DNA from: Methanobacteriota archaeon
GTDB lineage: Archaea; Hydrothermarchaeota; Hydrothermarchaeia; Hydrothermarchaeales; JAADFM01
Reading direction: 5' to 3'
NCBI GenBank assembly: GCA_013152845.1
Contig: JAADFM010000132.1
Coordinates: 2,954-11,826 of the forward strand
DNA: 8,873 nt
Shown here: positions 1-6,836 of the stretch, one piece after another
Numbering within the stretch: the stretch's first letter is position 1
Layout: each line of letters opens with the position of its first letter
Program-made: the position numbers and the translations under genes
Notes under the pieces: model-generated
Seen by the model: only the letters and a program-made list of their open reading frames with translations
The model's database searches: none
What the model was told of the DNA's origin: nothing

Positions 1-636
1 CTCCGGGGTGCCGGCCCGGCAGGGGCACGCCTCCTTCCTGTTGCGTAGCCTCTGGAACGCCTCCTGGTCGCAGGTGCAGACATAGGCGTGGCCCATCTCG
101 ATGAGGCGCCGGGCGTGGTCGCGGTAGATGTCCATGCGCTCTGACTGGAACACCGTCTCATGGACCCTGACCCCCAGCCACTCCAGGTCCTCTTCGACCA
201 TGGCATAGGCCGCCGGGTCCACCCTGGAGGGGTCGGTGTCCTCGAAGCGCAGGATGAGTCTGCCGTCGTACTTGCGCACGTACTCGTCGTTGAGGATTGC
301 GGCCCGGGCATGGCCCAGGTGGAGGGGGCCCGAGGGGTTGGGCGCAAAGCGCATGACCACATCGCCCTTGACGGTCAGGGGGCTCAGGAGCTCCTTCTTC
401 CTCTCTTTTTTGGGCGCGAAGTCGTAGCCCCCGAGGGCCTCCTTTATCTCATCGGCCGAGAGGGCGGAGACCTCCTCCACCACCGCCTCGATGGCCTTTA
501 TGACCTCCGGCACCCTCTTCTTCAGCCCCGGGTCCTCGGCCAGGACCTTGCCCAGGACGGCCTTGGGGTTGGCCTTCCCGAAATCCAGGGCGTTCTTCAG
601 GGCATGCTTTCGTATCAGGTCTTCTGCGTCTTCCAT
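1..636 (-). CDS. gltX: Glutamyl-tRNA synthetase, archaeal type (5' part; gene runs off the left edge)
   Basis: This is the N-terminal 212 codons of a class I aminoacyl-tRNA synthetase that charges tRNA-Glu (and, in the archaeal non-discriminating form, tRNA-Gln as well). The reading frame is open from ATG 636 to base 1. A roughly 90-residue helical N-terminal extension, typical of archaeal/eukaryotic GluRS, precedes the nucleotide-binding signature FAPNPSGPLHLGH at residues 97-109 (the HIGH-motif equivalent). RFEDTDPSR follows at about 131-139. A CxC pair at residues 187-189 and a CPC at 204-206 could form a zinc site. The KMSKS loop and anticodon domain lie beyond the edge. The ATG comes one base after the TGA of the upstream phosphatase gene (TGAgATG), with a GGTGG stretch before it, so the two genes are probably co-transcribed and translationally coupled. 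The identification is firm. Discriminating or non-discriminating specificity cannot be judged from this fragment. Confidence 0.95.
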   Translation of the reverse strand, partial: MEDAEDLIRKHALKNALDFGKANPKAVLGKVLAEDPGLKKRVPEVIKAIEAVVEEVSALSADEIKEALGGYDFAPKKERKKELLSPLTVKGDVVMRFAPNPSGPLHLGHARAAILNDEYVRKYDGRLILRFEDTDPSRVDPAAYAMVEEDLEWLGVRVHETVFQSERMDIYRDHARRLIEMGHAYVCTCDQEAFQRLRNRKEACPCRAGTPE

Positions 637-637
637 C

Positions 638-1396
638 TCAACCACCGACGATGGCCAGGAACCTCTCCACGTCCCGTGGGTCCCTCAGGTAGAAGTCCGC
701 CAGGGTCCTTCCCGGCTCGGGCGAGACCAGGACGGTGACGGCCCCCCGCTCCCGGAGGGCCCTGAAGGCATCCTCGTCTGTGGTGTCATCCCCTATATAA
801 ATTGGGAGGGAGGAGGGGAACAGCCCTGCCAGGTACAGGGCGATATCGCCCTTGTCCGGGACCCCGGCGGGCCTGACCTCCAGGACCTTCTTGCCCCGGG
901 TCACCCGGAGGGACTCGCCCAGGGGCGAGATGAGGTCTGCGAAGAGTTTCATCAGCCTCTCGATGATTTTTGTCCCGGCCAGGCGGTAGTGGATGCTCAG
1001 GGTGAGGTCCTTGTCCTCCACGGTCACCCCCTGGAGATGGGAGATGTCCTCCAGCTCCTCCCTGGAGAGCCGGTCCATTACCCTCCTGGCCTTGGCCGGG
1101 TCCCATTCCATCTGGGGAACGCCCTCGACCTCCATGCCGTGATTGCCCACGTAGATGATGCCCGGGATGCCCACCCTGGCCTTGATGTCATCCAGGGTCC
1201 GGCCCGAGATTACCACCAGCCTCGCCCCCTTCTCCTTCAGCCCCTCCAGGAGCCTGCGCACATCTTCGGGCATGGCCGCATCTTTGGGCCTCTCCACGAT
1301 GGGGGCCAGCGTACCGTCGAAGTCCAGCATCAGCAGGAGCTCGGGGGCCTTCTTTATCTTCTCCATTATCTCCGCTTTCTCCAGCAGGTGCTCCAT
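638..1396 (-). CDS. otsB: Trehalose-6-phosphate phosphatase-like HAD hydrolase
   Basis: A HAD-superfamily (type IIB cap) phosphatase, 252 aa from the chosen start. Visible motifs are DFDGT at 25-29 (nucleophile D25, acid/base D27), SGR at 64-66, YVGNHGMEVEG at 82-92, the cap stretch EDKDLTLSIHYR at 127-138, GKKVLEVRP at 168-176, DKGD at 181-184 and GDDTTDED at 202-209 (Mg2+ ligands). The order and wording match the trehalose-phosphatase family, which converts trehalose 6-phosphate to trehalose in the cytoplasm. The frame is open up to an ATG at 1453, but that would overlap the divergent gene and swallow the TATA box. ATG 1396 lies 23 nt from the TATA element and begins the conserved region sensibly. 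The gene is divergent from the DUF5752-like/treT pair and directly upstream of gltX. No OtsA-type synthase is present, while TreT makes free trehalose, so the true substrate might be another glycosyl phosphate (inference). Confidence 0.88.
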   Translation of the reverse strand: MEHLLEKAEIMEKIKKAPELLLMLDFDGTLAPIVERPKDAAMPEDVRRLLEGLKEKGARLVVISGRTLDDIKARVGIPGIIYVGNHGMEVEGVPQMEWDPAKARRVMDRLSREELEDISHLQGVTVEDKDLTLSIHYRLAGTKIIERLMKLFADLISPLGESLRVTRGKKVLEVRPAGVPDKGDIALYLAGLFPSSLPIYIGDDTTDEDAFRALRERGAVTVLVSPEPGRTLADFYLRDPRDVERFLAIVGG

Positions 1397-1411
1397 ACCC
1401 GAGCTGTATGT

Positions 1412-1431
1412 CGGCAAATTATAAATAACTT
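1412..1431. promoter_or_regulatory. Shared divergent TATA element between otsB and the treT operon
   Basis: The 55-nt gap between the two divergent ATGs (1396 minus, 1452 plus) contains one AT-rich block, AAATTATAAATAA (1416-1428), in GC-rich surroundings. Read on plus it gives TTATAAAT (1419-1426) and on minus ATTTATAA, both good archaeal TATA boxes. It lies about 23-25 nt from each start codon. Archaeal transcription starts about 25 nt from the TATA box, so both messages would be leaderless or nearly so. No separate second TATA is visible. Orientation would normally be set by a BRE, and purine-rich flanks exist on both sides. Confidence 0.65.
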
Positions 1432-1451
1432 CTACAGGTAGATAAGCACCC

Positions 1452-2138
1452 ATGGATACCGTGGAGGAAGGCAGCGAGTTCGTCTTCCAGAACTGCTTCT
1501 ACCTGGTGGAGCTCACCGGGAGGAAGGCAGGGAACCTGAAGGAGTTCTTCCAGCAGATACAGGAGGTGGACGGGGCCTCCATCTTCTACCACTTCTATCA
1601 CTCCATGCTAGAGTTCGGCCTGGTCCAGCCCGATTATTACAACGACTTCTCCTACTGGCTGGAGCAGACCCTCCACGAGGGGGAGCTGGCGGAAAAGATT
1701 GCCGACCCCTTCGTCTGGGAGTACAACGATATCGAGGACGTCCGGGCCTACCTCATCTCCCTGATTGACGACCACCTGAGCAGGCACAGGGGCGAGTTCA
1801 CCCCCCCGAAGCCGGAAATCCACGAGTTCCACTTCAGGAAGGCGGTGGCGGTGGTCCTGCCCACGAAGTACCGGGCCAGGACCCTGGAGGAGTTCCTGGA
1901 CTGCCTCAGGAAGGTGGGGGTGGACATCATCTTCTACCACTTCATCGAGTCCCGGCTGCGCCTGGGCCAGGAGAGGGGGCGGTACCGGGACGACTTCTCC
2001 CTCTGGATTGCAGACAGCGTGGGGAACAAGAAACTGGCCAACAGGATAGCCAGTCTCGACCCAATGGGCTTCACCCCGGAGGGGCTGAAGGCGAAGCTTG
2101 TGGAGCTGGTGGAGAAGGCCCTGGAGGAGGGGGACTGA
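1452..2138 (+). CDS. Two-repeat protein resembling DUF5752, coupled to TreT
   Basis: A 228-aa soluble, acidic protein of unknown function with no signal peptide or membrane segment. It consists of two copies of a ~100-residue unit at about residues 11-109 and 127-224, joined by a short linker containing TPPKPE. The copies align at a constant offset of 116: IFYHFYHS (44-51) with IFYHFIES (160-167), NDFSYWL (64-70) with DDFSLWI (180-186), and ADP near 84 with ASLDP near 200. From memory it resembles the uncharacterised DUF5752 family. The aromatic/His cluster FYHF is the most conserved feature and a candidate ligand site (inference). The start ATG sits at the leaderless distance from the TATA box. 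The TGA stop overlaps the treT ATG by one base (TGATG), so the two proteins are probably made in linked amounts, which suggests a TreT partner, stabiliser or regulator. Confidence 0.82.
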   Translation: MDTVEEGSEFVFQNCFYLVELTGRKAGNLKEFFQQIQEVDGASIFYHFYHSMLEFGLVQPDYYNDFSYWLEQTLHEGELAEKIADPFVWEYNDIEDVRAYLISLIDDHLSRHRGEFTPPKPEIHEFHFRKAVAVVLPTKYRARTLEEFLDCLRKVGVDIIFYHFIESRLRLGQERGRYRDDFSLWIADSVGNKKLANRIASLDPMGFTPEGLKAKLVELVEKALEEGD

Positions 2139-3352
2139 TGGCAAGTATCAGGGACTATGCCGCCATCGTGGGGGAGGACACCATCGACGAGCTCTTCGCG
2201 TTGGCCGAGCGGCTGGAGCGCCGGTCCATGCTCCACGTCAACTCCACTGCCGTTGGCGGGGGGGTGGCGGAGATACTCTCCAGGTTCATGCCCCTCCTCA
2301 AGGAACTCGGCCTGGACGTGCGCTGGGATGTCATAAGGGGCGGGAGGGACTTCTTCACCATCACCAAGAACTTCCACAACGCCCTGCAGGGCAACCCCTT
2401 CGATTTTTCCCCGGAGATGCTGGAGACCTACATCAGGTACAACAGGATGAACGCCCGGGTGGACTTCGACAAGGACGTGATTATCATACACGACCCCCAG
2501 CCTGCAGCCCTCATCGAGGAGAGGGAGGACGACCGCCCCTGGGTGTGGCGCTGCCACATCGACATCTCCTCCCCGGACATAAAGCTCTGGGAGTTCCTGA
2601 AGCAGTACGTGAGCCAGTACGATGCCGCCATCTTCTCAAAACCCGCCTTCGCCAGGCCAGACCTGGACGTGAAGCAGTACATGATAGCACCTTCCATCGA
2701 CCCGCTCTCGGAGAAGAACCGGGACATGTCGGAGGACGAGGTCAGGGAGGTCCTGGAGAGGTTCGGCATCTCCACCGATGTGCCCATCGTCTGCCAGGTG
2801 GGAAGGTTCGACCGCTTCAAGGACCCCATCGGAGTCATCAAGGCATACAAGCGCGCCAGGGAGCGGGTGACATGCCAGCTGGTCCTGTGGGGCAGCATGG
2901 CCACCGACGACCCGGAGGGCATGGAGGTCTACAGGGAGGTCCAGAAGGTAGCCGAAGGTGAGGAGGGCATCACCCTTCTGACCGAGATCAGCGATATCGG
3001 GATAAACGCCATCCAGCGCGCCTCGGCGGTGGTGCTCCAGAAATCCCTGAAGGAGGGATTCGCCCTGACGGTCTCGGAGGCCCTGTGGAAGGGCACCCCG
3101 GTCATCGGGGGGGCGGTGGGGGGAATACCCCTGCAGGTAAAAAACGGCATCAACGGCTATCTGGTGCATTCGGTGGAGGGGTGCGCCAACGCCATCGTGA
3201 AGCTGTTGCGCAACCCCGACCTGGCAAGGAGGCTGGGGGAGAACGGCAGGGAGCATGTGAGGCGCAACTTCCTCCTGACCCGCCACATGAGGGAGTACCT
3301 ACTGCTGATGCACGCCCTGGAGCACCCGGGGGAGAACTTCATACAGCTCTAG
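2138..3352 (+). CDS. treT: Trehalose glycosyltransferring synthase (GT4 family)
   Basis: A 404-aa retaining GT-B glycosyltransferase. TreT enzymes of Thermococcus and Pyrococcus transfer glucose from ADP- or UDP-glucose to free glucose to give trehalose, reversibly, in the cytoplasm. Features seen: NSTAVGGGVAEI at 35-46 (the N-domain glycine loop), HDPQP at 118-122 and WRCHID at 137-142 (both typical of TreT), QVGRFDRFKDP at 220-230 opening the nucleotide-sugar domain, and the catalytic-region E-x7-E pair E306/E314 in EGFALTVSE. GTPVIGG and the helices of the C-domain follow. The length is normal for the family. The ATG overlaps the upstream TGA and is preceded by a GGAGGAGGGGG stretch. The stop is TAG, with a second in-frame TAG three codons on and TGA five codons after that. 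The gene is intact. Donor preference cannot be read from the sequence. Confidence 0.92.
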   Translation: MASIRDYAAIVGEDTIDELFALAERLERRSMLHVNSTAVGGGVAEILSRFMPLLKELGLDVRWDVIRGGRDFFTITKNFHNALQGNPFDFSPEMLETYIRYNRMNARVDFDKDVIIIHDPQPAALIEEREDDRPWVWRCHIDISSPDIKLWEFLKQYVSQYDAAIFSKPAFARPDLDVKQYMIAPSIDPLSEKNRDMSEDEVREVLERFGISTDVPIVCQVGRFDRFKDPIGVIKAYKRARERVTCQLVLWGSMATDDPEGMEVYREVQKVAEGEEGITLLTEISDIGINAIQRASAVVLQKSLKEGFALTVSEALWKGTPVIGGAVGGIPLQVKNGINGYLVHSVEGCANAIVKLLRNPDLARRLGENGREHVRRNFLLTRHMREYLLLMHALEHPGENFIQL

Positions 3353-3430
3353 CAGGGATAGGTTTATTTCGAATGAGAAAGAATAGGTAGAGATAGCGGG
3401 GGAAAGCAGTCCGCAAAACATGAGGGAAAT
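3353..3430 (+). promoter_or_regulatory. Intergenic gap with possible promoter for the glycosidase-GT4 pair
   Basis: This 78-nt gap after treT marks the change from GC-rich to AT-richer sequence. TTTATTT at 3363-3369 is a weak TATA-like element. It would place a transcript start near 3393 and leave a leader of about 37 nt. A GAGGG at 3422-3426 lies just before the ATG at 3431, a plausible ribosome-binding site. Readthrough from treT is equally possible. Confidence 0.35.
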
Positions 3431-5554
3431 ATGCCTATTCGCTGGACAAGACGTGAACCATCGGGTCATAGATACGCCCTGACCGGAAAACACATGATCC
3501 TGGTGAGACAGGAAAACGGGAATTTCAAAGGGAGGTGGCAGGGGGTTTGGAACCCTCCCCTTAAGGTTCTGGATTGGATAAGATTCGCAATAAAGGTGAA
3601 CGGGGAGATATATTGGCTCCATGAGCATCCCAAGACATTTGAGTATTGTATGAATCGGGCCTTTCACACATACAGATTTGGGAATCTAAGGGTCAGGGAG
3701 CGGGTGTTTGTCCTTGAGCGTCTTGAGGCGGTTTGCAGCTCTTTCTATATCCTTAATAAAGAGGAAGAGGATATAAAAATCTATATCCTCCCCAAGTTCA
3801 ACCTGAGACTGGAAGATAATCGAAACCCTGACAAGGTATATGAAAAGCCAAGGCGCAATCAGATAACCATCTACGACCCCCACAGATATACACTCATATG
3901 CAGAAATGCCCAGGATGTAAGCTGGATTGGCATCCTGGGTATAAACAAAGAACCGACAAACTATTACCTTGGCAACTTCTCTGAGGACATGCTCAGGGAG
4001 GGATGGAAAGGTAACGGGACGAGCAGGTCAAGTTATGGTTTAAGCTGTCTGGAATATGCTACCGGGCAGAGGAAGATTGATTTGAATGTCTTCTTATCCT
4101 CGTCCTTTGAGTCAGAAGAAAATGCCGTTGTAACCTACACCGAGGCAAGCAGGGGCTTAAAAAGAAGATATTCTGAGAAGAGGAGGGTATACAGGGATGC
4201 AGTAAGGAGGGCATCAAACATTGTCACACCAAGTGATGATTTTGATAATGTATTCTATTCAGCCAAGGCTAATATAGAGATGCTTTCCCACTCCCAGAAA
4301 GGGATGGGATTTGGCCTGGCCGGCCTCCCCTCGTATGCCATGTACTATGGCAGGGACCTGTGCTGGACCATATTGGGTATTAATCCCATAGGATATTTCC
4401 AATATGTACGGGACTCTCTTCTGCTATTGGCCAAATATCAGGGAGAGAGTGGAAAGAACAAGGGGAGGATACCTCACGAGATCAGACCCAATGGAGAGCT
4501 AACCTACCCGAGCGTGGATTCGACCCTGCTATTCATTATAGCTGTCCATGACTACTACAAATGGACCGGGGATAAGGTATTCCTGCAGCTCATCGATATA
4601 AACGTGAAAAATGCCCTGCGCTGGTGCTTTTCCAGAGCAGAAAAAGGTGAATTCATGCCTCACGGCGCGGAAGAGTTCCTGAAGGGTACAACCTGGATGG
4701 ACTCCTATTACAGGGGGAGATATGGTGTGGATGTCCAGGCTTTATGGCTCAAAGCCCTAGAGTGCGCTGAGGAACTGGAGAGAGAGAGGAGGGATTACAA
4801 AACTGCTAGGAAGTGTGCTTCCTATTCTGAAGGATTGAGGGAGCGCATTATTCGTGAATTCTGGAATCCTGACAGGGGTTTCTTTTACGATAGGATAAGA
4901 CCCAGCGGTAAGCCGGACCCTGTATTGACAATCAATCCCTCTTTGCTTTTGATGTTCAAATATTTGGATGAAGATAGGGCAAAACAGGTTTTAGACATCT
5001 ATGAATCAGAGATATTTACGGCAGATTTTGGTGTAAGGACCAGAGCAAAGGGGGAAAAGAACTATGACCCGAACTCCTATCATAAGGGCAGCATCTGGCC
5101 CTTGGGCACTGCCTGGGTGGCCAGTGCCGAGTTTATGTACAACAGAAAGGCCCAGGGTTGGGAATATACAAAAAAACTCGCCTCTCTGGCAGACGAATAC
5201 AGCCTCGGAGCAATAACAGAGGTGCTACCCGGGGAGCGGGTGGAGCGAATATTGAAGGGATGTTTTATCCAGGCTTGGTCCAGTTCCATGCTTCTCTACC
5301 TGACCATCAGGCATCTGTTTGGAATAGACCCGGCGGCTCACAAGAATCGAGTAACCATAGATCCGTTTCTGCCCGGAGACTGGAATCAGATGGAAATAAA
5401 GAATCTTCAGATAGGGGAATCCAGATTAGATATCACCTGTAATCGGGTGGGGGAAGGAGTGAGGACAGAAATCTCAAATAAGGGGGAACCGATAACCGTT
5501 GAGATTCAGGGAGAGGAAATAGGACTGGGGAGGAATCAGGAGGTAGTGATATGA
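3431..5554 (+). CDS. Glycogen debranching (amylo-alpha-1,6-glucosidase)-like glycoside hydrolase
   Basis: A 707-aa protein with the layout of the GDE_C / GH63-GH133-like clan. It has an N-terminal beta-rich domain (about 1-240), a basic linker helix (240-262), an (alpha/alpha)6 barrel (about 268-630) and a short C-terminal beta tail. Barrel signatures are YGRDLCW (306-312), RIPHEI..NG..TYPSVDSTLLF (346-368), KGTTWMDSYYRGRYGVDVQALW (418-439, with D423 a candidate general acid), NSYHKGSIWPLGTAW (548-562), EVLPGE (597-602) and GCFIQAWSSSMLL (610-622). Family members remove alpha-1,6-linked glucose or related alpha-glucosyl units. The exact substrate is not certain. No signal peptide is seen, so it is probably cytoplasmic. 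GAGGG precedes the chosen ATG. The stop overlaps the next gene by 4 nt (ATGA), giving a coupled pair. Base composition is markedly more AT-rich than treT and AGA/ATA/TTT codons are commoner, suggesting a different origin. Confidence 0.8.
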   Translation: MPIRWTRREPSGHRYALTGKHMILVRQENGNFKGRWQGVWNPPLKVLDWIRFAIKVNGEIYWLHEHPKTFEYCMNRAFHTYRFGNLRVRERVFVLERLEAVCSSFYILNKEEEDIKIYILPKFNLRLEDNRNPDKVYEKPRRNQITIYDPHRYTLICRNAQDVSWIGILGINKEPTNYYLGNFSEDMLREGWKGNGTSRSSYGLSCLEYATGQRKIDLNVFLSSSFESEENAVVTYTEASRGLKRRYSEKRRVYRDAVRRASNIVTPSDDFDNVFYSAKANIEMLSHSQKGMGFGLAGLPSYAMYYGRDLCWTILGINPIGYFQYVRDSLLLLAKYQGESGKNKGRIPHEIRPNGELTYPSVDSTLLFIIAVHDYYKWTGDKVFLQLIDINVKNALRWCFSRAEKGEFMPHGAEEFLKGTTWMDSYYRGRYGVDVQALWLKALECAEELERERRDYKTARKCASYSEGLRERIIREFWNPDRGFFYDRIRPSGKPDPVLTINPSLLLMFKYLDEDRAKQVLDIYESEIFTADFGVRTRAKGEKNYDPNSYHKGSIWPLGTAWVASAEFMYNRKAQGWEYTKKLASLADEYSLGAITEVLPGERVERILKGCFIQAWSSSMLLYLTIRHLFGIDPAAHKNRVTIDPFLPGDWNQMEIKNLQIGESRLDITCNRVGEGVRTEISNKGEPITVEIQGEEIGLGRNQEVVI

Positions 5555-6758
5555 ACATTGCCATGTTGCACTGGGGTTTCCCTCCCATCATCGGGGGGGT
5601 GGAGACCCATCTGACCATACTCTGCCCGCGCCTTGTGGAAAAGGGCCATGAGGTCTCTCTGCTTACCTGCTCTGCTCGGCGGAAGGCCATGACACAGAGT
5701 ACCTCTACAAGGGAGTAAAAATAAAGAGGACGCCCTTGATGGACCTGAATTGGCTCTATAAAAGGGGCCTGAAGGGCTTGGAGAGGGAGATTGGGGAGGT
5801 ATTCTCCAGTTTCATTGACGGGGCTGAACCGGATGTCATCCATGCCCACAACATGAATTATTTCAGCGAGCACCATGCGAAGGCCCTGGAGAGAATAGCC
5901 GGCAAGAAGGACATCCCCCTGGTCCTTACCGCCCACAATGCATGGGACGATGACACTTTTTTAGAACTGACCTTGGATATAAAATGGGACCGGATTATCG
6001 CTGTGAGCGAATTCATAAGGAGGGAATTAACAGGCATCGGCGTCCCGGAGGATAAGGTGGTGACCGTCCACCACGGAATAGACCTGCAGAGATTCAAAGA
6101 AGGCCAGGTGGACCTCCTTGATAGATATCCTCAACTAAAGGATAAAAGGATAATCTTCCATCCCGCGAGGATGGGCCTGGCCAAGGGCTGTGATGTGGCG
6201 GTAAAGGCCTTGAGGATCATCAAAGAGGAATTTCCGGACGTTATGCTGGTTTTTACCGGTACAAAGAACATCATCGACTGGGGGGCAACCCAGCAGAAAG
6301 ACATCGCCTACATCCTCCACCTCATCAGGAGACTGGGAGTTGAGGACAATGTCTTTGCCAATGTATTTTCCTTTGAGGAGATTGTCGGCCTCTACAAGGC
6401 ATCGGAATTCTCCATATACCCCTCTTCCTAGCCCTTTGGCCTGACCATGCTCGAATCTTTAGCCTGCGGCAGGCCCATGATAGTTACCGACTCGGGCGGG
6501 ATGCCAGAAGTGATCAAAGACGGGGTAAACGGTTTTGTTATAGGTAAAAAGAACTATCAGGAGCTGGCTCAACGATGTTCCCAGCTGCTGAAGGACGGGG
6601 AACTGAGGAAGGAGTTGGGTGAGAGGGGAAGGAAGATTGTTGAAGAGGGATTTACTGACGAAAGGATGGTAAAAGACACCCTGCGGGTTTACGAAGAAAC
6701 GATAAGTGGATACACCGCCAGAAAGGAAGAACGAAAACACCATCCAGTCTTGGCATAG
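5551..6758 (+). pseudogene. GT4-family glycosyltransferase, interrupted by a frameshift and an in-frame TAG
   Basis: Reconstructed, this is a ~402-aa GT-B glycosyltransferase. Its N-terminus MNIAMLHWGFPPIIGGVETH has the GGVE loop. VIHAHNMNYF, AVSEFIRREL and VTVHHGID follow, then the donor domain (IIFHPARMGLAKG), IYPSS, PFGLTMLESLACGRPMIVTDSGGMPE and a normal C-terminal helix. Reading from ATG 5551 leaves frame near 5662-5682: LLTCSA should continue into EGHDTEYLYKGV, one base back, which fits loss of one base. Left uncorrected, the first frame ends at TAA 5716-5718. A second lesion, TAG at 6429-6431, stands exactly seven residues before the Glu of MLES, i.e. at the first Glu of the E-x7-E motif. 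The natural stop is TAG 6756-6758. The gene overlaps the glycosidase stop by 4 nt, with GGAGG upstream, so it was or is its operon partner. It could be a decaying gene or a doubly mis-sequenced intact one. Confidence 0.82.
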
Positions 6759-6778
6759 GGCTAGGATATCCTTCAGCT

Positions 6779-6799
6779 CTAGAACCTGCCGGCGGTCTC
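6779..6799. repeat. 21-bp direct repeat, left copy (flanks vapBC)
   Basis: The stretch beginning ctagaacctgccggcgg is identical over 21 bp to 7488-7508. The left copy lies in the short gap between the stop of the GT4 gene (6758) and the vapB promoter. It has no coding role here. On the minus strand it matches the last codons plus stop of the convergent GT4-like gene, so it looks like a duplicated 3' gene end. Copies are 709 bp apart, start to start. Confidence 0.85.
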
Positions 6800-6803
6800 C
6801 TAG

Positions 6804-6814
6804 AAATTTATAAT
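6804..6814 (+). promoter_or_regulatory. vapB TATA box
   Basis: AAATTTATAAT lies right after the left 21-bp repeat. The core TTTATAA (6807-6813) ends 24 nt before ATG 6837, the same geometry as the otsB/treT-operon promoter, and predicts a leaderless vapBC transcript. Confidence 0.65.
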
Positions 6815-6836
6815 GTTAACATTTGTTATAACAAAT
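6812..6836. promoter_or_regulatory. Tandem palindromic operator of vapBC
   Basis: Two perfect palindromes overlap by two bases: AATGTTAACATT (6812-6823, 12 bp) and ATTTGTTATAACAAAT (6821-6836, 16 bp). Both are built from the half-site TGTTA/TAACA. They fill the space between the TATA core and the start codon and so cover the expected transcription start. VapB-type antitoxins and VapBC complexes commonly repress their own promoter through such sites; that role here is inferred from position. Confidence 0.6.

Noticed and set aside
160..738. Plus-strand open frame opposite gltX
   Set aside because: Shadow of the GluRS gene, whose signature motifs read clearly on the minus strand.
491..1441. Long plus-strand open frame opposite otsB
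   Set aside because: Antisense shadow of a clear phosphatase gene; low-complexity Gly/Pro/Gln/His composition and no recognisable domain.
1397..1453. Upstream otsB start at 1453
   Set aside because: It would run through the shared TATA element and overlap the divergent start codon; ATG 1396 fits promoter spacing and family length.
1934..2557. Minus-strand open frame across the DUF5752-like/treT junction
   Set aside because: Opposes two well-supported genes and has no domain similarity; GC-rich sequence gives long antisense frames.
2098..2961. 287-aa alternative plus frame within treT
   Set aside because: Gly/Arg/His-rich out-of-frame shadow of TreT.
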